From Microbacterium helvum (lineage in GTDB: Bacteria; Actinomycetota; Actinomycetes; Actinomycetales; Microbacteriaceae), in the NCBI RefSeq assembly GCF_014779795.1, contig NZ_JACXZS010000002.1, positions 186,001 through 250,000 of the forward strand: a DNA stretch of 64,000 bases. Direction: 5' to 3'. The notes below the pieces were generated by a model. That model saw only the letters and a list, made by a program, of their open reading frames with translations, made no database searches and was not told where the DNA came from. Within the stretch, counting starts at the first letter, position 1. Each line of letters begins with the position of its first letter. Shown here in pieces: positions 8,340 through 16,797 of the stretch. A program made the translations under genes and the position numbers.

Positions 8340-10400
8340 ATGAACGACATGTTCGACACCGTCCTCGTCGCCAACCGCGGTGAGATCGCCCGCCGCGTGA
8401 TCCGCACGCTCCGGCGGCTCGGCATCCGCTCCGTCGCCGTCTACAGCGACGCCGACGCCTCCGCGCCGCACGTGCGCGAGGCCGACGTCGCGGTGCGCAT
8501 CGGACCCGCGCCCGCCGCGCAGTCGTACCTCGACGTCGGCGCGGTCGTTGCCGCGGCGGTCGAGACAGGCGCGCAGGCCGTGCACCCGGGTTACGGGTTC
8601 CTGTCCGAGAACGTCGCCTTCGCGCGGTCCTGCGCCGCCGCGGGCATCGTGTTCATCGGACCAGGCGAGCGCGCACTGGAGGTGATGGGCGACAAGATCC
8701 GGGCGAAGGAGCATGTCGCCGACCACGGCGTGCCGACGGTGCCCGGCTTCAGCGCCGCAGGAATGACCGATGCCGACATCGTGGCTTCGGCCGACGCGAC
8801 GGGCTACCCGCTCCTCGTCAAACCGTCGGCCGGCGGGGGCGGCAAGGGCATGCAGGTCGTGCGCTCCGCCGCCGAGCTGCCCGATGCGCTCTCCACCGCC
8901 CGGCGGGTCTCGGCAGCCGCGTTCGGCGACGACACCCTGCTGCTGGAGCGGCTCATCGAGCGCCCCCGCCACATCGAGGTGCAGGTGCTCGCCGACGCGC
9001 ACGGGCAGATCATCCACCTCGGCGAGCGCGAGTGCACCCTGCAGCGACGTCACCAGAAGGTGGTCGAAGAGGCGCCGTCGCCGGTGGTCGACGCAACGAC
9101 GCGCGCACGCCTGGGCGCCGCCGCCTGTGCGGCGGCGGCATCCGTCGACTATCGCGGGGCCGGGACCGTGGAGTTCCTCGTCGCCGCCGAACGACCGGAC
9201 GAGTTCTTCTTCATCGAGATGAACACGCGCCTGCAGGTCGAGCACCCGGTGACCGAGCTCGTGACGGGCGTGGACCTCGTCGAGCAGCAGCTGCGCATCG
9301 CCGCGGGGGAGCCGCTGCGACTCGCCCAGGGCGACGTGCGCCTCGACGGCCACGCCATCGAGGCGCGCGTCTACGCCGAGGCGCCCGAGCGGGGCTTCCT
9401 GCCCGCGACGGGAGAGGTGCTGTCGTGGCGCGCGGCCGAGGGCGTCCGCACCGACGGCGCCGTCGAGACGGGCAGCGCCGTCACCGCCGACTACGACCCC
9501 ATGATCGCGAAGGTCATCGCCCACGCCCCCGACCGGGCGACGGCGCTGCAGCAGCTGGACGCGGCGCTCGCCGAGACGGTGGTGCTCGGCGTCGACACCA
9601 ACATCGGGTTTCTGCGGTCGCTCCTCGCCGACGACGGTGTGCGCGGCGGTGACATGGACACCGGGCTCATCGAGCGTCTGCCCGCCTACGCGGCCCCCGC
9701 CCCTTCTGCCGCCGCGCTGGCTGCTGCTGCTGCTGCCGCCACCGCCGCCGGCGACAACGCGGTTTCTCGCCGAGCAACCCCGATGTCGGCGTCAGGAACG
9801 GGGTCGCTCGGCGAGAAACCGCGTTCTGGGCAAGGGGGAGGCGGGGGAGGCGCGGGGCACGCGTCGGCGCTGTGGCTGACCGCGTCGGGCTGGCGGGCGG
9901 GCGCTCCGGCGGTGCCGGTGTCCACAGCCTTCGAGACCGGCGACGGCAGCATCGTGCTGGGCGAGGCGACGGAGCCCGGGCCGATCGTCGCGGCCGGCGC
10001 CCGGCGCGAGAGAGCCCGCACCGTCGGCCGGGCACTCGCCGACGGCGTCGCCGTGGCGATCTCGGACGACGGCATCCTCTGGGTCCACGCCGACGGCGTC
10101 ACCACCGCACTGCGCCCGCTCACCCGCCGGCAGGCCGCCGAGCGGCGACGGGCGGCGCGCGAACGGGGGGCCGCGGCATCCGATCCCGAACTGCGCGCCC
10201 CCATGCCCGGCGCGGTCGTCGCCGTCCACGTGGCCGACGGCGCCCCGGTCGCCGCGGGGGACCGCATCGCGACGATCGAGGCCATGAAGATGGAGCACCC
10301 GGTGACGGCTCCGCACGCCGGGATCGTGCGGATCGACGTCGCCGTGGGCGACCAGGTGCGGCGCGACCAGGTGCTCGCACACGTGAAGGAGAACGACTGA
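8340..10400 (+). CDS. Acyl-CoA carboxylase alpha subunit (biotin carboxylase + biotin carrier), methylcrotonyl-CoA type
   Basis: The protein (686 aa from ATG 8340) carboxylates its own biotin. Residues 1-450 are the biotin carboxylase: [13 protein letters not shown], the glycine loop [12 protein letters not shown] and [16 protein letters not shown]. The C-terminal carrier domain holds the biotin lysine in AMKMEHP near residue 650. GTG 8331 (overlapping the upstream stop) and ATG 8349 are other possible starts. Between the domains lies an odd alanine/glycine-rich linker in which a 70-bp palindromic element (9756-9825) is read through in frame. M. tuberculosis AccA1 (Rv2501c) is the positional equivalent. 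Confidence 0.88.
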   Translation: MNDMFDTVLVANRGEIARRVIRTLRRLGIRSVAVYSDADASAPHVREADVAVRIGPAPAAQSYLDVGAVVAAAVETGAQAVHPGYGFLSENVAFARSCAAAGIVFIGPGERALEVMGDKIRAKEHVADHGVPTVPGFSAAGMTDADIVASADATGYPLLVKPSAGGGGKGMQVVRSAAELPDALSTARRVSAAAFGDDTLLLERLIERPRHIEVQVLADAHGQIIHLGERECTLQRRHQKVVEEAPSPVVDATTRARLGAAACAAAASVDYRGAGTVEFLVAAERPDEFFFIEMNTRLQVEHPVTELVTGVDLVEQQLRIAAGEPLRLAQGDVRLDGHAIEARVYAEAPERGFLPATGEVLSWRAAEGVRTDGAVETGSAVTADYDPMIAKVIAHAPDRATALQQLDAALAETVVLGVDTNIGFLRSLLADDGVRGGDMDTGLIERLPAYAAPAPSAAALAAAAAAATAAGDNAVSRRATPMSASGTGSLGEKPRSGQGGGGGGAGHASALWLTASGWRAGAPAVPVSTAFETGDGSIVLGEATEPGPIVAAGARRERARTVGRALADGVAVAISDDGILWVHADGVTTALRPLTRRQAAERRRAARERGAAASDPELRAPMPGAVVAVHVADGAPVAAGDRIATIEAMKMEHPVTAPHAGIVRIDVAVGDQVRRDQVLAHVKEND
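9756..9825. repeat. REP-like palindromic element inserted in frame in the carboxylase alpha gene
   Basis: Arms at 9756-9782 and 9799-9825 are inverted copies matching at 26 of 27 positions, separated by 16 nt. The insert is translated as an open linker ([16 protein letters not shown] and onward). It follows a run of GCT/GCC alanine codons (9719-9750) and precedes a glycine run. The length, symmetry and in-frame position suggest a mobile palindromic repeat tolerated at a domain boundary. No second full copy was seen in the window. Confidence 0.8.
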
Positions 10401-11572
10401 TGCCCGATTACGACTACGACGTCACCGACGACGAGCGCGAGCTCGCGGGGCTGGTGCGCCAGTTCGCCGACGAGGTCGTCGCGCCGCGCTCGTACGAGGC
10501 CGACCGCACGCACACGCTGCCGCTCGATGTCGTCGCGCAGATGGGCGAGCTCGGTCTCTTCGGGCTGCCGTTCCCCGAGGAGTACGGCGGGCAGGGCGGC
10601 GACTACTTCGCGCTGTGCCTCGCGATCGAGGCCCTCGGCCGCGTCGACCAGTCCCTCGCGATCACCCTCGAGGCCGGCGTCAGCCTCGGCGCGATGCCGG
10701 TGTTCCGGTTCGGCACCGAGGAGCAGAAGCACGAGCTGCTGCCCGACCTGCTCGCCGGGCGCGCGCTCGCCGGGTTCGGGCTCACCGAGCCCGGGGCGGG
10801 ATCGGATGCCGGCGCGACGCGCACGACCGCGCGCCTGGACGGTGCTGGTGCAGGCGGGGGCGAGTGGGTGATCAACGGGTCGAAGCAGTTCATCACCAAC
10901 TCGGGCACCGACATCACACGCTTCGTCACGGTGACCGCTGTCACGGGCGAGTCGGGCGGACGGAAAGAGATCTCGACGATCGTCGTGCCCAACGGCACGC
11001 CGGGCTTCACGGTCGAACCCGCGTACGACAAGGTCGGCTGGCACGCCTCCGACACGCATCCGCTCACGTTCCAGGACGTCCGCGTACCGGAGGGGAACCT
11101 GCTCGGCGAGCGCGGCCGCGGCTTCGCGAACTTCCTGCACATCCTCGACGAGGGGCGCATCGCGATCGCCGCGCTGTCGACCGGCGCGGCGGAGGGATGC
11201 CTCGAAGCCGCCGTCGACTACGCGCAGAAGCGCACCGTGTTCGGCGAGGCTCTCGCGACGCGGCAGGGCATCCAGTTCCTGCTTGCCCGCATGCAGCAGC
11301 GCGTGCACGTCGCACGACTCGCATGGCACCACGCCGCGCGCCTGCGCGACGCCGGCAAGCCGTTCAAGACGCAGGCCGCGATCGCCAAGCTCACGGCGAG
11401 CGACGCCGCGATGGACAACGCCCGTGACGCGACCCAGGTGTTCGGCGGCAACGGGTTCATGAACGAGTACCCGGTGGCGCGCCACTATCGCGACTCGAAG
11501 ATCCTCGAGATCGGCGAGGGCACCAACGAGGTGCAGCTGCTCGTCATCGCGCGCGCCCTCGGGGTAGCGTGA
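10400..11572 (+). CDS. Acyl-CoA dehydrogenase (isovaleryl-CoA dehydrogenase-like)
   Basis: The 390-aa FAD enzyme introduces the 2,3 double bond into a short-chain acyl-CoA. It shows the N-terminal helical domain (ELGLFGLPFPEEYGGQGGDY), the FAD-binding segment GLTEPGAGSDAG, and the C-terminal signature QVFGGNGFMNEYPVARHYRD followed by EIGEGTNEVQ. ATG 10400 overlaps the previous stop by one base. By position it matches M. tuberculosis fadE19 (Rv2500c). Isovaleryl-CoA is the expected substrate, but other branched short-chain acyl-CoAs cannot be excluded. Confidence 0.88.
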   Translation: MPDYDYDVTDDERELAGLVRQFADEVVAPRSYEADRTHTLPLDVVAQMGELGLFGLPFPEEYGGQGGDYFALCLAIEALGRVDQSLAITLEAGVSLGAMPVFRFGTEEQKHELLPDLLAGRALAGFGLTEPGAGSDAGATRTTARLDGAGAGGGEWVINGSKQFITNSGTDITRFVTVTAVTGESGGRKEISTIVVPNGTPGFTVEPAYDKVGWHASDTHPLTFQDVRVPEGNLLGERGRGFANFLHILDEGRIAIAALSTGAAEGCLEAAVDYAQKRTVFGEALATRQGIQFLLARMQQRVHVARLAWHHAARLRDAGKPFKTQAAIAKLTASDAAMDNARDATQVFGGNGFMNEYPVARHYRDSKILEIGEGTNEVQLLVIARALGVA

Positions 11573-11576
11573 CACC

Positions 11577-12062
11577 GTGAGCGACCACGTCCAGCGCGGG
11601 CTGTACTACGACGAGCTCGAGGTCGGAGCGCGGTATCTGCACCGCCCTGGCCGCACCGCGACCGAGGCCGACAACGTCCTGTTCTCGTCGCTCACGATGA
11701 ACGCGCAGGCCCTGCATCTGGATGCCGCCTACGCGGCCTCCCAGCCGTTCGGCCAGCGCCTCATGAACTCGATGTGGACGCTCGCCACGATGGTCGGGGC
11801 ATCCGTCTCGCAGATCACGCAGGGGACGCTCGTCGCCCAGCTCGGACTCACCGACATCTCGTTCCCCGCACCCCTGTTCCACGGCGACACGCTGTACACC
11901 GAGACCGAGGTCGTGTCCAAGCGGCTGTCGGCGTCGCGACCCGGTCAGGGCATCGTGACCCTGCGCCACACCGGACGCAACCAGAAGGGCGAGGTCGTCG
12001 CGCTCGCCACCCGCACCGCCTTGATGTGGTGCCTGCCCGAGACCCCGGAGGAGACCCCGTGA
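11577..12062 (+). CDS. MaoC-family dehydratase (enoyl-CoA hydratase)
   Basis: The 161-aa hot-dog-fold protein starts at GTG 11577 (SDHVQRGLYYDELEVG). It has MaoC features, including an N-terminal half with a conserved substrate-pocket stretch (TEADNVLFSSLTMNAQALH) and LFHGDTLYTETEV in the second half. In the leucine cluster of mycobacteria the equivalent Rv2499c lies in the same place, where a hydratase is needed to turn methylglutaconyl-CoA into HMG-CoA. That role is inferred here. Its stop overlaps the next gene's GTG. Confidence 0.85.
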   Translation: MSDHVQRGLYYDELEVGARYLHRPGRTATEADNVLFSSLTMNAQALHLDAAYAASQPFGQRLMNSMWTLATMVGASVSQITQGTLVAQLGLTDISFPAPLFHGDTLYTETEVVSKRLSASRPGQGIVTLRHTGRNQKGEVVALATRTALMWCLPETPEETP

Positions 12063-12868
12063 GATTCGACCTCGGACCCGCGCTGCTGTTCTGCCCCGCC
12101 GACCGCCCTGAGCGGTACGCGAAGGCGCTGGAACGCGCCGACGGCGTCATCCTCGACCTGGAGGACGCGGTCGCGCCCGCCGACAAGACGGCCGCGCGCG
12201 GCCACGTGATCGAGTCGGAACTCGACCCGGAGCGGGTCATCGTGCGCGTGAATCCGCCCGAGACCGACGCGTTCGCCGCCGATCTGTCGACGCTGTCCCA
12301 GACGGACTACCGGCGCATCATGGTCGCCAAGGCGCAGTCGCCCAAGCGCATCGGGAGGCTGGATGCCCGGTTCGAGGTGGTCGCGCTGTGCGAGACGGCC
12401 AAGGGCGTCGCACAGGCCGACCGCATCGCCGCGCTCGACAACGTGGTGGCGCTCATGTGGGGGGCCGAGGATCTCGTCGCCTCGCTCGGCGGCACGTCCA
12501 GCCGCAAGCCGAACGGCCGATACCGGGACATCGCGCGCTACGCCCGTTCCCGCGTGCTGCTGGCCGCCGGCGCCCGCGGCAAGGCGGCCGTCGACGCGGT
12601 GCACCTCGACATCGACGACACGAAGAGGCTCGCGGTCGAGGCGGCGGATGCCGCGGCCTCCGGCTTCCGTGCGACCGCCTGCATCCATCCCTCGCAGGTG
12701 CCGGTGATCCGTGCCGCCTACCGTCCCGACGAGCGGACGGTGGCGTGGGCGCGCGGTGTGCTGCACGCGGCGACGGGGGAGCGGGGGGTCTTCTCGTACC
12801 AGGGAGCGATGGTCGACGAGCCGGTGCTGCGACACGCGCGCAGCGTGCTCTCGCGCGCGAGCGGCTGA
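12059..12868 (+). CDS. HpcH/HpaI (CitE-like) CoA-ester lyase
   Basis: The 269-aa TIM-barrel lyase starts at GTG 12059 in a GTGA overlap with the MaoC gene. CitE-like motifs are present: LLFCPADRPERYAKAL, ADGVILDLEDAVAP (metal-binding and phosphate-contact region), CETAKGV and MWGAEDLVASLGG. The M. tuberculosis counterpart Rv2498c has been reported as a CoA-ester lyase acting on hydroxymethylglutaryl- and malyl-type substrates. Here it would finish leucine degradation by cleaving HMG-CoA. No CoA transferase or fadD gene follows, unlike in mycobacteria. A short hairpin (12860-12876) overlaps the end. Confidence 0.85.
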   Translation: MRFDLGPALLFCPADRPERYAKALERADGVILDLEDAVAPADKTAARGHVIESELDPERVIVRVNPPETDAFAADLSTLSQTDYRRIMVAKAQSPKRIGRLDARFEVVALCETAKGVAQADRIAALDNVVALMWGAEDLVASLGGTSSRKPNGRYRDIARYARSRVLLAAGARGKAAVDAVHLDIDDTKRLAVEAADAAASGFRATACIHPSQVPVIRAAYRPDERTVAWARGVLHAATGERGVFSYQGAMVDEPVLRHARSVLSRASG

Positions 12869-12874
12869 GGGCCG

Positions 12875-13483
12875 CTACGCCGCGACGGCCGTGTACGACA
12901 GCAGGCGCACGCTGTCGCGGTCGACGACGAAGCGGTGGGCCGAGGCGTTGCCCAGGCGCTCGCCGGCGAGGGGGAGCGTGTCACCGCTGGCGTGGCGGAT
13001 GAGCTCGCCGATGAGGCCGCCGTGCGACACAGCGATCACGGGCACATCGGTGGGCGCCGTCACCCGCCGCACATCGCGGGCGATGCGGTGCAGCGCGTCG
13101 ACGCCGCGCGCCCGCAGCAGCGTCCGCTCCTCTTCGCCCTCGGCAGGCGGCTGACCGGGCTCGCCATGGCGCGCGCGGTACTCGGGCACGAGCATGCCCT
13201 CCGCCGCGCCGTAACGGCGCTCGCGCAGCTGCGGGTAGAGGATCGGCGCCTCGGCGTCGAGGACGGCGGCGATGATGCGCGCCGTCTCGTGAGCGCGCTG
13301 CAGATCGCTCGACACGACGACCGGGGTCACCCCGAGACGGTCGAACTCGGCGGCCAGTTCGTCGGCGGCGGCGCGGGCCTGCGCGCGTCCGGTGTCGTTC
13401 AGGGGGATGTCGGTGGCCCCTTGGATCCGTCGGTCGCGGTTCCAGTCGGTCTCGCCGTGGCGGATCAGAGTCAGCGCAGTCAC
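12875..13483 (-). CDS. Histidine phosphatase family protein (phosphoglycerate mutase-like)
   Basis: The 202-aa protein starts at GTG 13483. It opens with the catalytic motif LIRHGETDWN, in which the histidine is phosphorylated during catalysis. SSDLQRAHETA carries the second phosphate-pocket arginine, and VIAVSHGGLIGEL carries the second catalytic histidine. It could be a phosphoglycerate mutase or a broad-specificity phosphatase; the family is too diverse to choose. It converges with the leucine operon and has its own leaderless-type promoter. Confidence 0.85.
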   Translation of the reverse strand: MTALTLIRHGETDWNRDRRIQGATDIPLNDTGRAQARAAADELAAEFDRLGVTPVVVSSDLQRAHETARIIAAVLDAEAPILYPQLRERRYGAAEGMLVPEYRARHGEPGQPPAEGEEERTLLRARGVDALHRIARDVRRVTAPTDVPVIAVSHGGLIGELIRHASGDTLPLAGERLGNASAHRFVVDRDSVRLLSYTAVAA

Positions 13484-13489
13484 CTTCCG

Positions 13490-13495
13490 ACCCTA
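13490..13495 (-). promoter_or_regulatory. -10 hexamer for the histidine phosphatase gene (leaderless or short-leader)
   Basis: TAGGGT on the minus strand ends 6 nt before GTG 13483, the spacing expected when transcription begins at the start codon. GGAAG also lies in that gap, so a very short leader with a ribosome site is possible. Confidence 0.5.
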
Positions 13496-13539
13496 TCGAC
13501 GCCGGATGACAGGTCGCTCTGAAGAGCCCGGGCAGGCCG

Positions 13540-14394
13540 TCAGCCGAGGGCCGGGAGCGCGTCGGCGAGCGCGTGGAGCACCTCGCTCGTGCCGGCGTCG
13601 ATCTTCACGGTCGCGCGGGTGTCGCCGCGCGTCTGACCGCGGTTGACGATCACGACCGGCAGGCGACGGCGCCGGGCGCGCTCGAGCAGCCGGATGCCGG
13701 AGTTGACGACCAGCGACGACCCCGCGATCACGAGGGCCTCGCTGGTGTGGACGAGCTGCTCCGCCTCACGGAACTTCGCCGCCGGGATGAACTCGCCGAA
13801 GAAGACGACGTCGGGCTTGAGCATGCCGCCGCACACGCTGCACGCCGGGATGACGAACCCTTCGGTGGTCTCGGGCAGTACGTCGCCGTCGGGCCCGAGC
13901 GGCACATCGGCGGGTACGCGGATCCAGGGGTTGTCGTGCTCCACGCGGCGCGCGATGTCGCGGCGGTCGAACACCTGGCCGCAGTGCGTGCAGAAGACGC
14001 GACGCATGGTGCCGTGCAGCTCGACCACCCGGCGGCTGCCGGCGCGCACGTGCAGTCCGTCGACGTTCTGCGTGATCACGCCGGTCGCGAGGCCCCGGGC
14101 TTCGAGCGCGGCGAGCGCGCGGTGCCCGGCGTTCGGCTCGGCGGCCGCGAACGCCTTCCAGCCCAGGTGGCTGCCCACCCAGTACCGGCGGCGCGCCGAC
14201 TCGCTCGACAGGAACGTGTCGGCCGTCATCGGCGTGCGGACGGGGGCGCCCTCGCCGCGGTAGTCGGGGATCCCCGAGTCCGTCGAGACACCGGCACCGG
14301 TCAGCACCGCGATGCGTCGGCCGGACAGCTCCGAGATCGCTGCGGCCACAGCATCCGTCGTCCTCGCGTCGAACCAGGTCGCGGTCGTCGTCAC
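13540..14394 (-). CDS. Sir2-family NAD-dependent protein deacylase (sirtuin)
   Basis: The 284-aa sirtuin removes acyl groups from lysines using NAD. GTG 14394 is chosen because AAGGGGG lies 6 nt upstream. The open frame continues upstream but without sirtuin homology. Visible motifs are LTGAGVSTDSGIPDYRG, the catalytic TQNVDGLH, a zinc site of two Cys-X2-Cys pairs (CTHCG and CSVCGG), and GSSLVVNSG. It sits beside unrelated housekeeping genes, so its target is not indicated. Confidence 0.9.
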   Translation of the reverse strand: MTTTATWFDARTTDAVAAAISELSGRRIAVLTGAGVSTDSGIPDYRGEGAPVRTPMTADTFLSSESARRRYWVGSHLGWKAFAAAEPNAGHRALAALEARGLATGVITQNVDGLHVRAGSRRVVELHGTMRRVFCTHCGQVFDRRDIARRVEHDNPWIRVPADVPLGPDGDVLPETTEGFVIPACSVCGGMLKPDVVFFGEFIPAAKFREAEQLVHTSEALVIAGSSLVVNSGIRLLERARRRRLPVVIVNRGQTRGDTRATVKIDAGTSEVLHALADALPALG

Positions 14395-14478
14395 GGCGCA
14401 CCCCCTTCGCGGTCGAGTGTAGGCCCCGCGGTTTTCAGGCATGTTACGGCGCGGGCCGGAGCGTGCCAGGATGAGCGC

Positions 14479-15252
14479 GTGGGCGGCTTCGGCGGAGTGA
14501 GCGCGCAGGACTACGCGGCGTTCATGGGTCGGTTCTCGTCGCCGCTGGCGGTGCAGTTCGCGGCGATGGGTCTCGACGGCGTGCCCGCGGACGCGCGCGT
14601 GCTCGACGTCGGGTGCGGACCGGGGATGCTGACTCTCGAGCTCGCGCGGCGACGCGGGGCCGACATGATCGCTGCCGTCGACCCCGAACCCGTGTTCGTC
14701 GCGGCGACGGCCGAGGCCTGCGCCGGAGCGGATGTGCGGGTCGCCGTCGCCGAGGATCTGCCGTTCCCGGACGACGCGTTCGGCGCCGCTCTCGCGCAGC
14801 TGGTGGTCCACTTCATGAGCGACCCGGTGCGCGGCGTGGCCGAGATGGCGCGGGTGACCGCCCCGGGCGGACGCGTGAGCGCGTGCGTGTGGGATCACGG
14901 CGGCGGCAGCGGGCCGCTCTCGGACTTCTGGCGCGTCGCCGCCGGTCTCGATCCCGCGGTCCGCGGCGAGGCGGCGCTCCAGGGCGCGTCCGAAGGCCAG
15001 CTCGTCGGCATCTTCCAGCGCGCGGGCCTCCACGACGTGACGCAGTCGGTCGTCGACTGCACCGTGGCCTTCCTTGACTTCGACGACTGGTGGCGGCCGT
15101 TCCTGCAGGGCGTCGGCCCCGCGGGCCGGTACGTCGCGACGCTCGACGACGTCGCGGTCGCACGGCTGGAGCGTGCACTGCGGGACGAGCTCGGCGACAC
15201 CGGCTTCGAGATCACCGCGCGTGCCTGGGCCGCGGTCGGCATCGTGGGCTGA
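14479..15252 (+). CDS. Class I SAM-dependent methyltransferase
   Basis: The 257-aa protein resembles UbiE/MenG-type small-molecule methyltransferases. Motif I is VLDVGCGPGML near residue 38, followed by acidic motif II (AAVDPEP) and FPDDAFGAALAQLVVHF. GTG 14479 is supported by a CAGGAT hexamer ending 6 nt upstream; GTG 14497 is the alternative. It overlaps no neighbour and diverges from the sirtuin gene. The acceptor substrate is unknown. Confidence 0.82.
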   Translation: MGGFGGVSAQDYAAFMGRFSSPLAVQFAAMGLDGVPADARVLDVGCGPGMLTLELARRRGADMIAAVDPEPVFVAATAEACAGADVRVAVAEDLPFPDDAFGAALAQLVVHFMSDPVRGVAEMARVTAPGGRVSACVWDHGGGSGPLSDFWRVAAGLDPAVRGEAALQGASEGQLVGIFQRAGLHDVTQSVVDCTVAFLDFDDWWRPFLQGVGPAGRYVATLDDVAVARLERALRDELGDTGFEITARAWAAVGIVG

Positions 15253-15277
15253 CAGCACCGACGTGGGACGATGGGGC

Positions 15278-16078
15278 GTGCCCGTCCTCGAGATCTCCGA
15301 CGCCTCCGACGAACGCCTCGCCGACTACCGCGACCTCACCGATGTCGCTCTGCGCCGGGTGATCGAACCCGAGGGCGGGCTGTACATCGCAGAATCCGCG
15401 AAGGTGATCTCGCGGGCGCTCGCCGCCGGTCACCGCGCCCGATCGGTGCTCGTGCAGCAGAAGTGGCTCGCCGACATCGAAGGACTGGTGGATGCCGTCA
15501 CGCCGGTGTACGTCGTGACGCCCGAGATCGCCGAGTCTCTGACCGGCTACGCCGTGCACCGCGGCGCGCTCGCGGCCATGCACCGGCCGGGACTGCCGCC
15601 GGTCGCCGAGGTCGTCGCCGACGCGCGGCTGGTCGTGGTGCTCGAAGACATCGTGGACCACACGAACGTCGGAGCGATCTTCCGCGCCGCCGCGGGCCTC
15701 GGAGCCGACGCCGTGCTGGTGAGCCCGCGGTGCGCCGACCCGCTGTACCGACGGAGCGTGCGCGTCAGCATGGGCACGGTGTTCCAGGTGCCCTGGACGC
15801 GGCTTCCGGAGTGGTCCGAGGCGCGCGGGGTGCTTCATGACGCGGGGTTCGAGCTGGCGGCCCTGGCGCTGGCCGACGACGCCGAGTCGCTCGACGCGTT
15901 CAGCGCCCGCCGACCCGAGCGGGTCGCGCTGATGCTCGGGGCCGAGGGCGACGGCCTGTCGCGCCGTGCGCTCGAGGCCGCCGACACCGTGGTGACGATC
16001 CCGATGGCCGGCGGCGTCGATTCGCTGAACGTGGCGGCGGCGAGCGCCGTGGCACTGTGGGAGCTGCGTGCCCGCTGA
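15278..16078 (+). CDS. TrmH/SpoU-family RNA 2'-O-methyltransferase
   Basis: The 266-aa product has an N-terminal L30e-like RNA-binding substrate domain (about residues 1-100) and a C-terminal SPOUT domain. The SPOUT motifs are clear: EDIVDHTNVGAIFRAA (motif 1), LMLGAEGDGLS (motif 2) and IPMAGGVDSLNVAAASA (motif 3). It methylates a ribose in rRNA or tRNA, but the target cannot be told from sequence. GTG 15278 gives the conserved N terminus. Confidence 0.88.
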   Translation: MPVLEISDASDERLADYRDLTDVALRRVIEPEGGLYIAESAKVISRALAAGHRARSVLVQQKWLADIEGLVDAVTPVYVVTPEIAESLTGYAVHRGALAAMHRPGLPPVAEVVADARLVVVLEDIVDHTNVGAIFRAAAGLGADAVLVSPRCADPLYRRSVRVSMGTVFQVPWTRLPEWSEARGVLHDAGFELAALALADDAESLDAFSARRPERVALMLGAEGDGLSRRALEAADTVVTIPMAGGVDSLNVAAASAVALWELRAR

Positions 16079-16104
16079 TTCGTCTCGCGGAGGAGGAGCG
16101 GGCG

Positions 16105-16794
16105 TCAGGCTCCGGGGCGCACCGTCAGTTCGGTGAGCTCGGCGTCGCGGGGCAGATCGAGCGCGGTGACGATGGTGGTCGCGACCGAGGCGGGGTCGAT
16201 CCAGCGGGCCGCGTCGTAGGCGGCGCCCTCCTGCTGGTGCACCTTCTCCTGCATCGGCGTCGCGGTGCGGCCGGGGTAGACGGTGGTCACCCGCACCCCG
16301 TTCGCACGCTCCTCCTCGCGTAGCGCATCGGCGATCGCACGCACGGCGAACTTGCTCGCAGCGTACGAGCCCCACTCCGGACTCACCCGCAGGCCGGCGC
16401 CGGAGTTCACGAACACGACGTGTCCGCGCGCGGTGCGCAGCGCCGGCAGCATGAGCCGCGTGAGCTCGGCGGGGGCGACGGCGTTGACGTTCAGCTGCTG
16501 CTGCCATGTCGCGACCGGCGTGTCGGCGATGGGGCCGAGCTCGACGATGCCGGCGACGTGGACGAGCGCGTCGAGCTGCGGCGGCACGCTCTGGTGGCTG
16601 AACGCCCACGACAGCCGCGCCGGGTCGGCGAGGTCGCCGACGAGCGTCTGCGCCCCGGGGAACCGTTCACGCAGCTGCGTGGCGCGGCCGGCGTCGCGCA
16701 CGAGCAGCCAGAGCTCGTCGCCGCGCGCGGCGAGCTGGTCGGCCAGCGCCGCCCCGATGCCGGAACCCGCGCCCGTGATGAGGTACGTCGCCAC
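16105..16794 (-). CDS. SDR-family oxidoreductase
   Basis: The 229-aa short-chain dehydrogenase has the cofactor motif TGAGSGIG at residues 7-14, VNSGAG with the catalytic serine, and the active-site YAASK. It lies 3 nt downstream of the SGNH hydrolase on the same strand, so the two are probably cotranscribed. An NADP preference is likely but not proven. The substrate is unknown. Confidence 0.85.
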   Translation of the reverse strand: MATYLITGAGSGIGAALADQLAARGDELWLLVRDAGRATQLRERFPGAQTLVGDLADPARLSWAFSHQSVPPQLDALVHVAGIVELGPIADTPVATWQQQLNVNAVAPAELTRLMLPALRTARGHVVFVNSGAGLRVSPEWGSYAASKFAVRAIADALREEERANGVRVTTVYPGRTATPMQEKVHQQEGAAYDAARWIDPASVATTIVTALDLPRDAELTELTVRPGA

Positions 16795-16797
16795 GGC

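Noticed and set aside
9719..9750. GCT/GCC run as a separate phase-variable microsatellite
   Set aside because: It encodes an ordinary polyalanine linker, mixes codons, and steps in multiples of three, so changes would not shift the frame.
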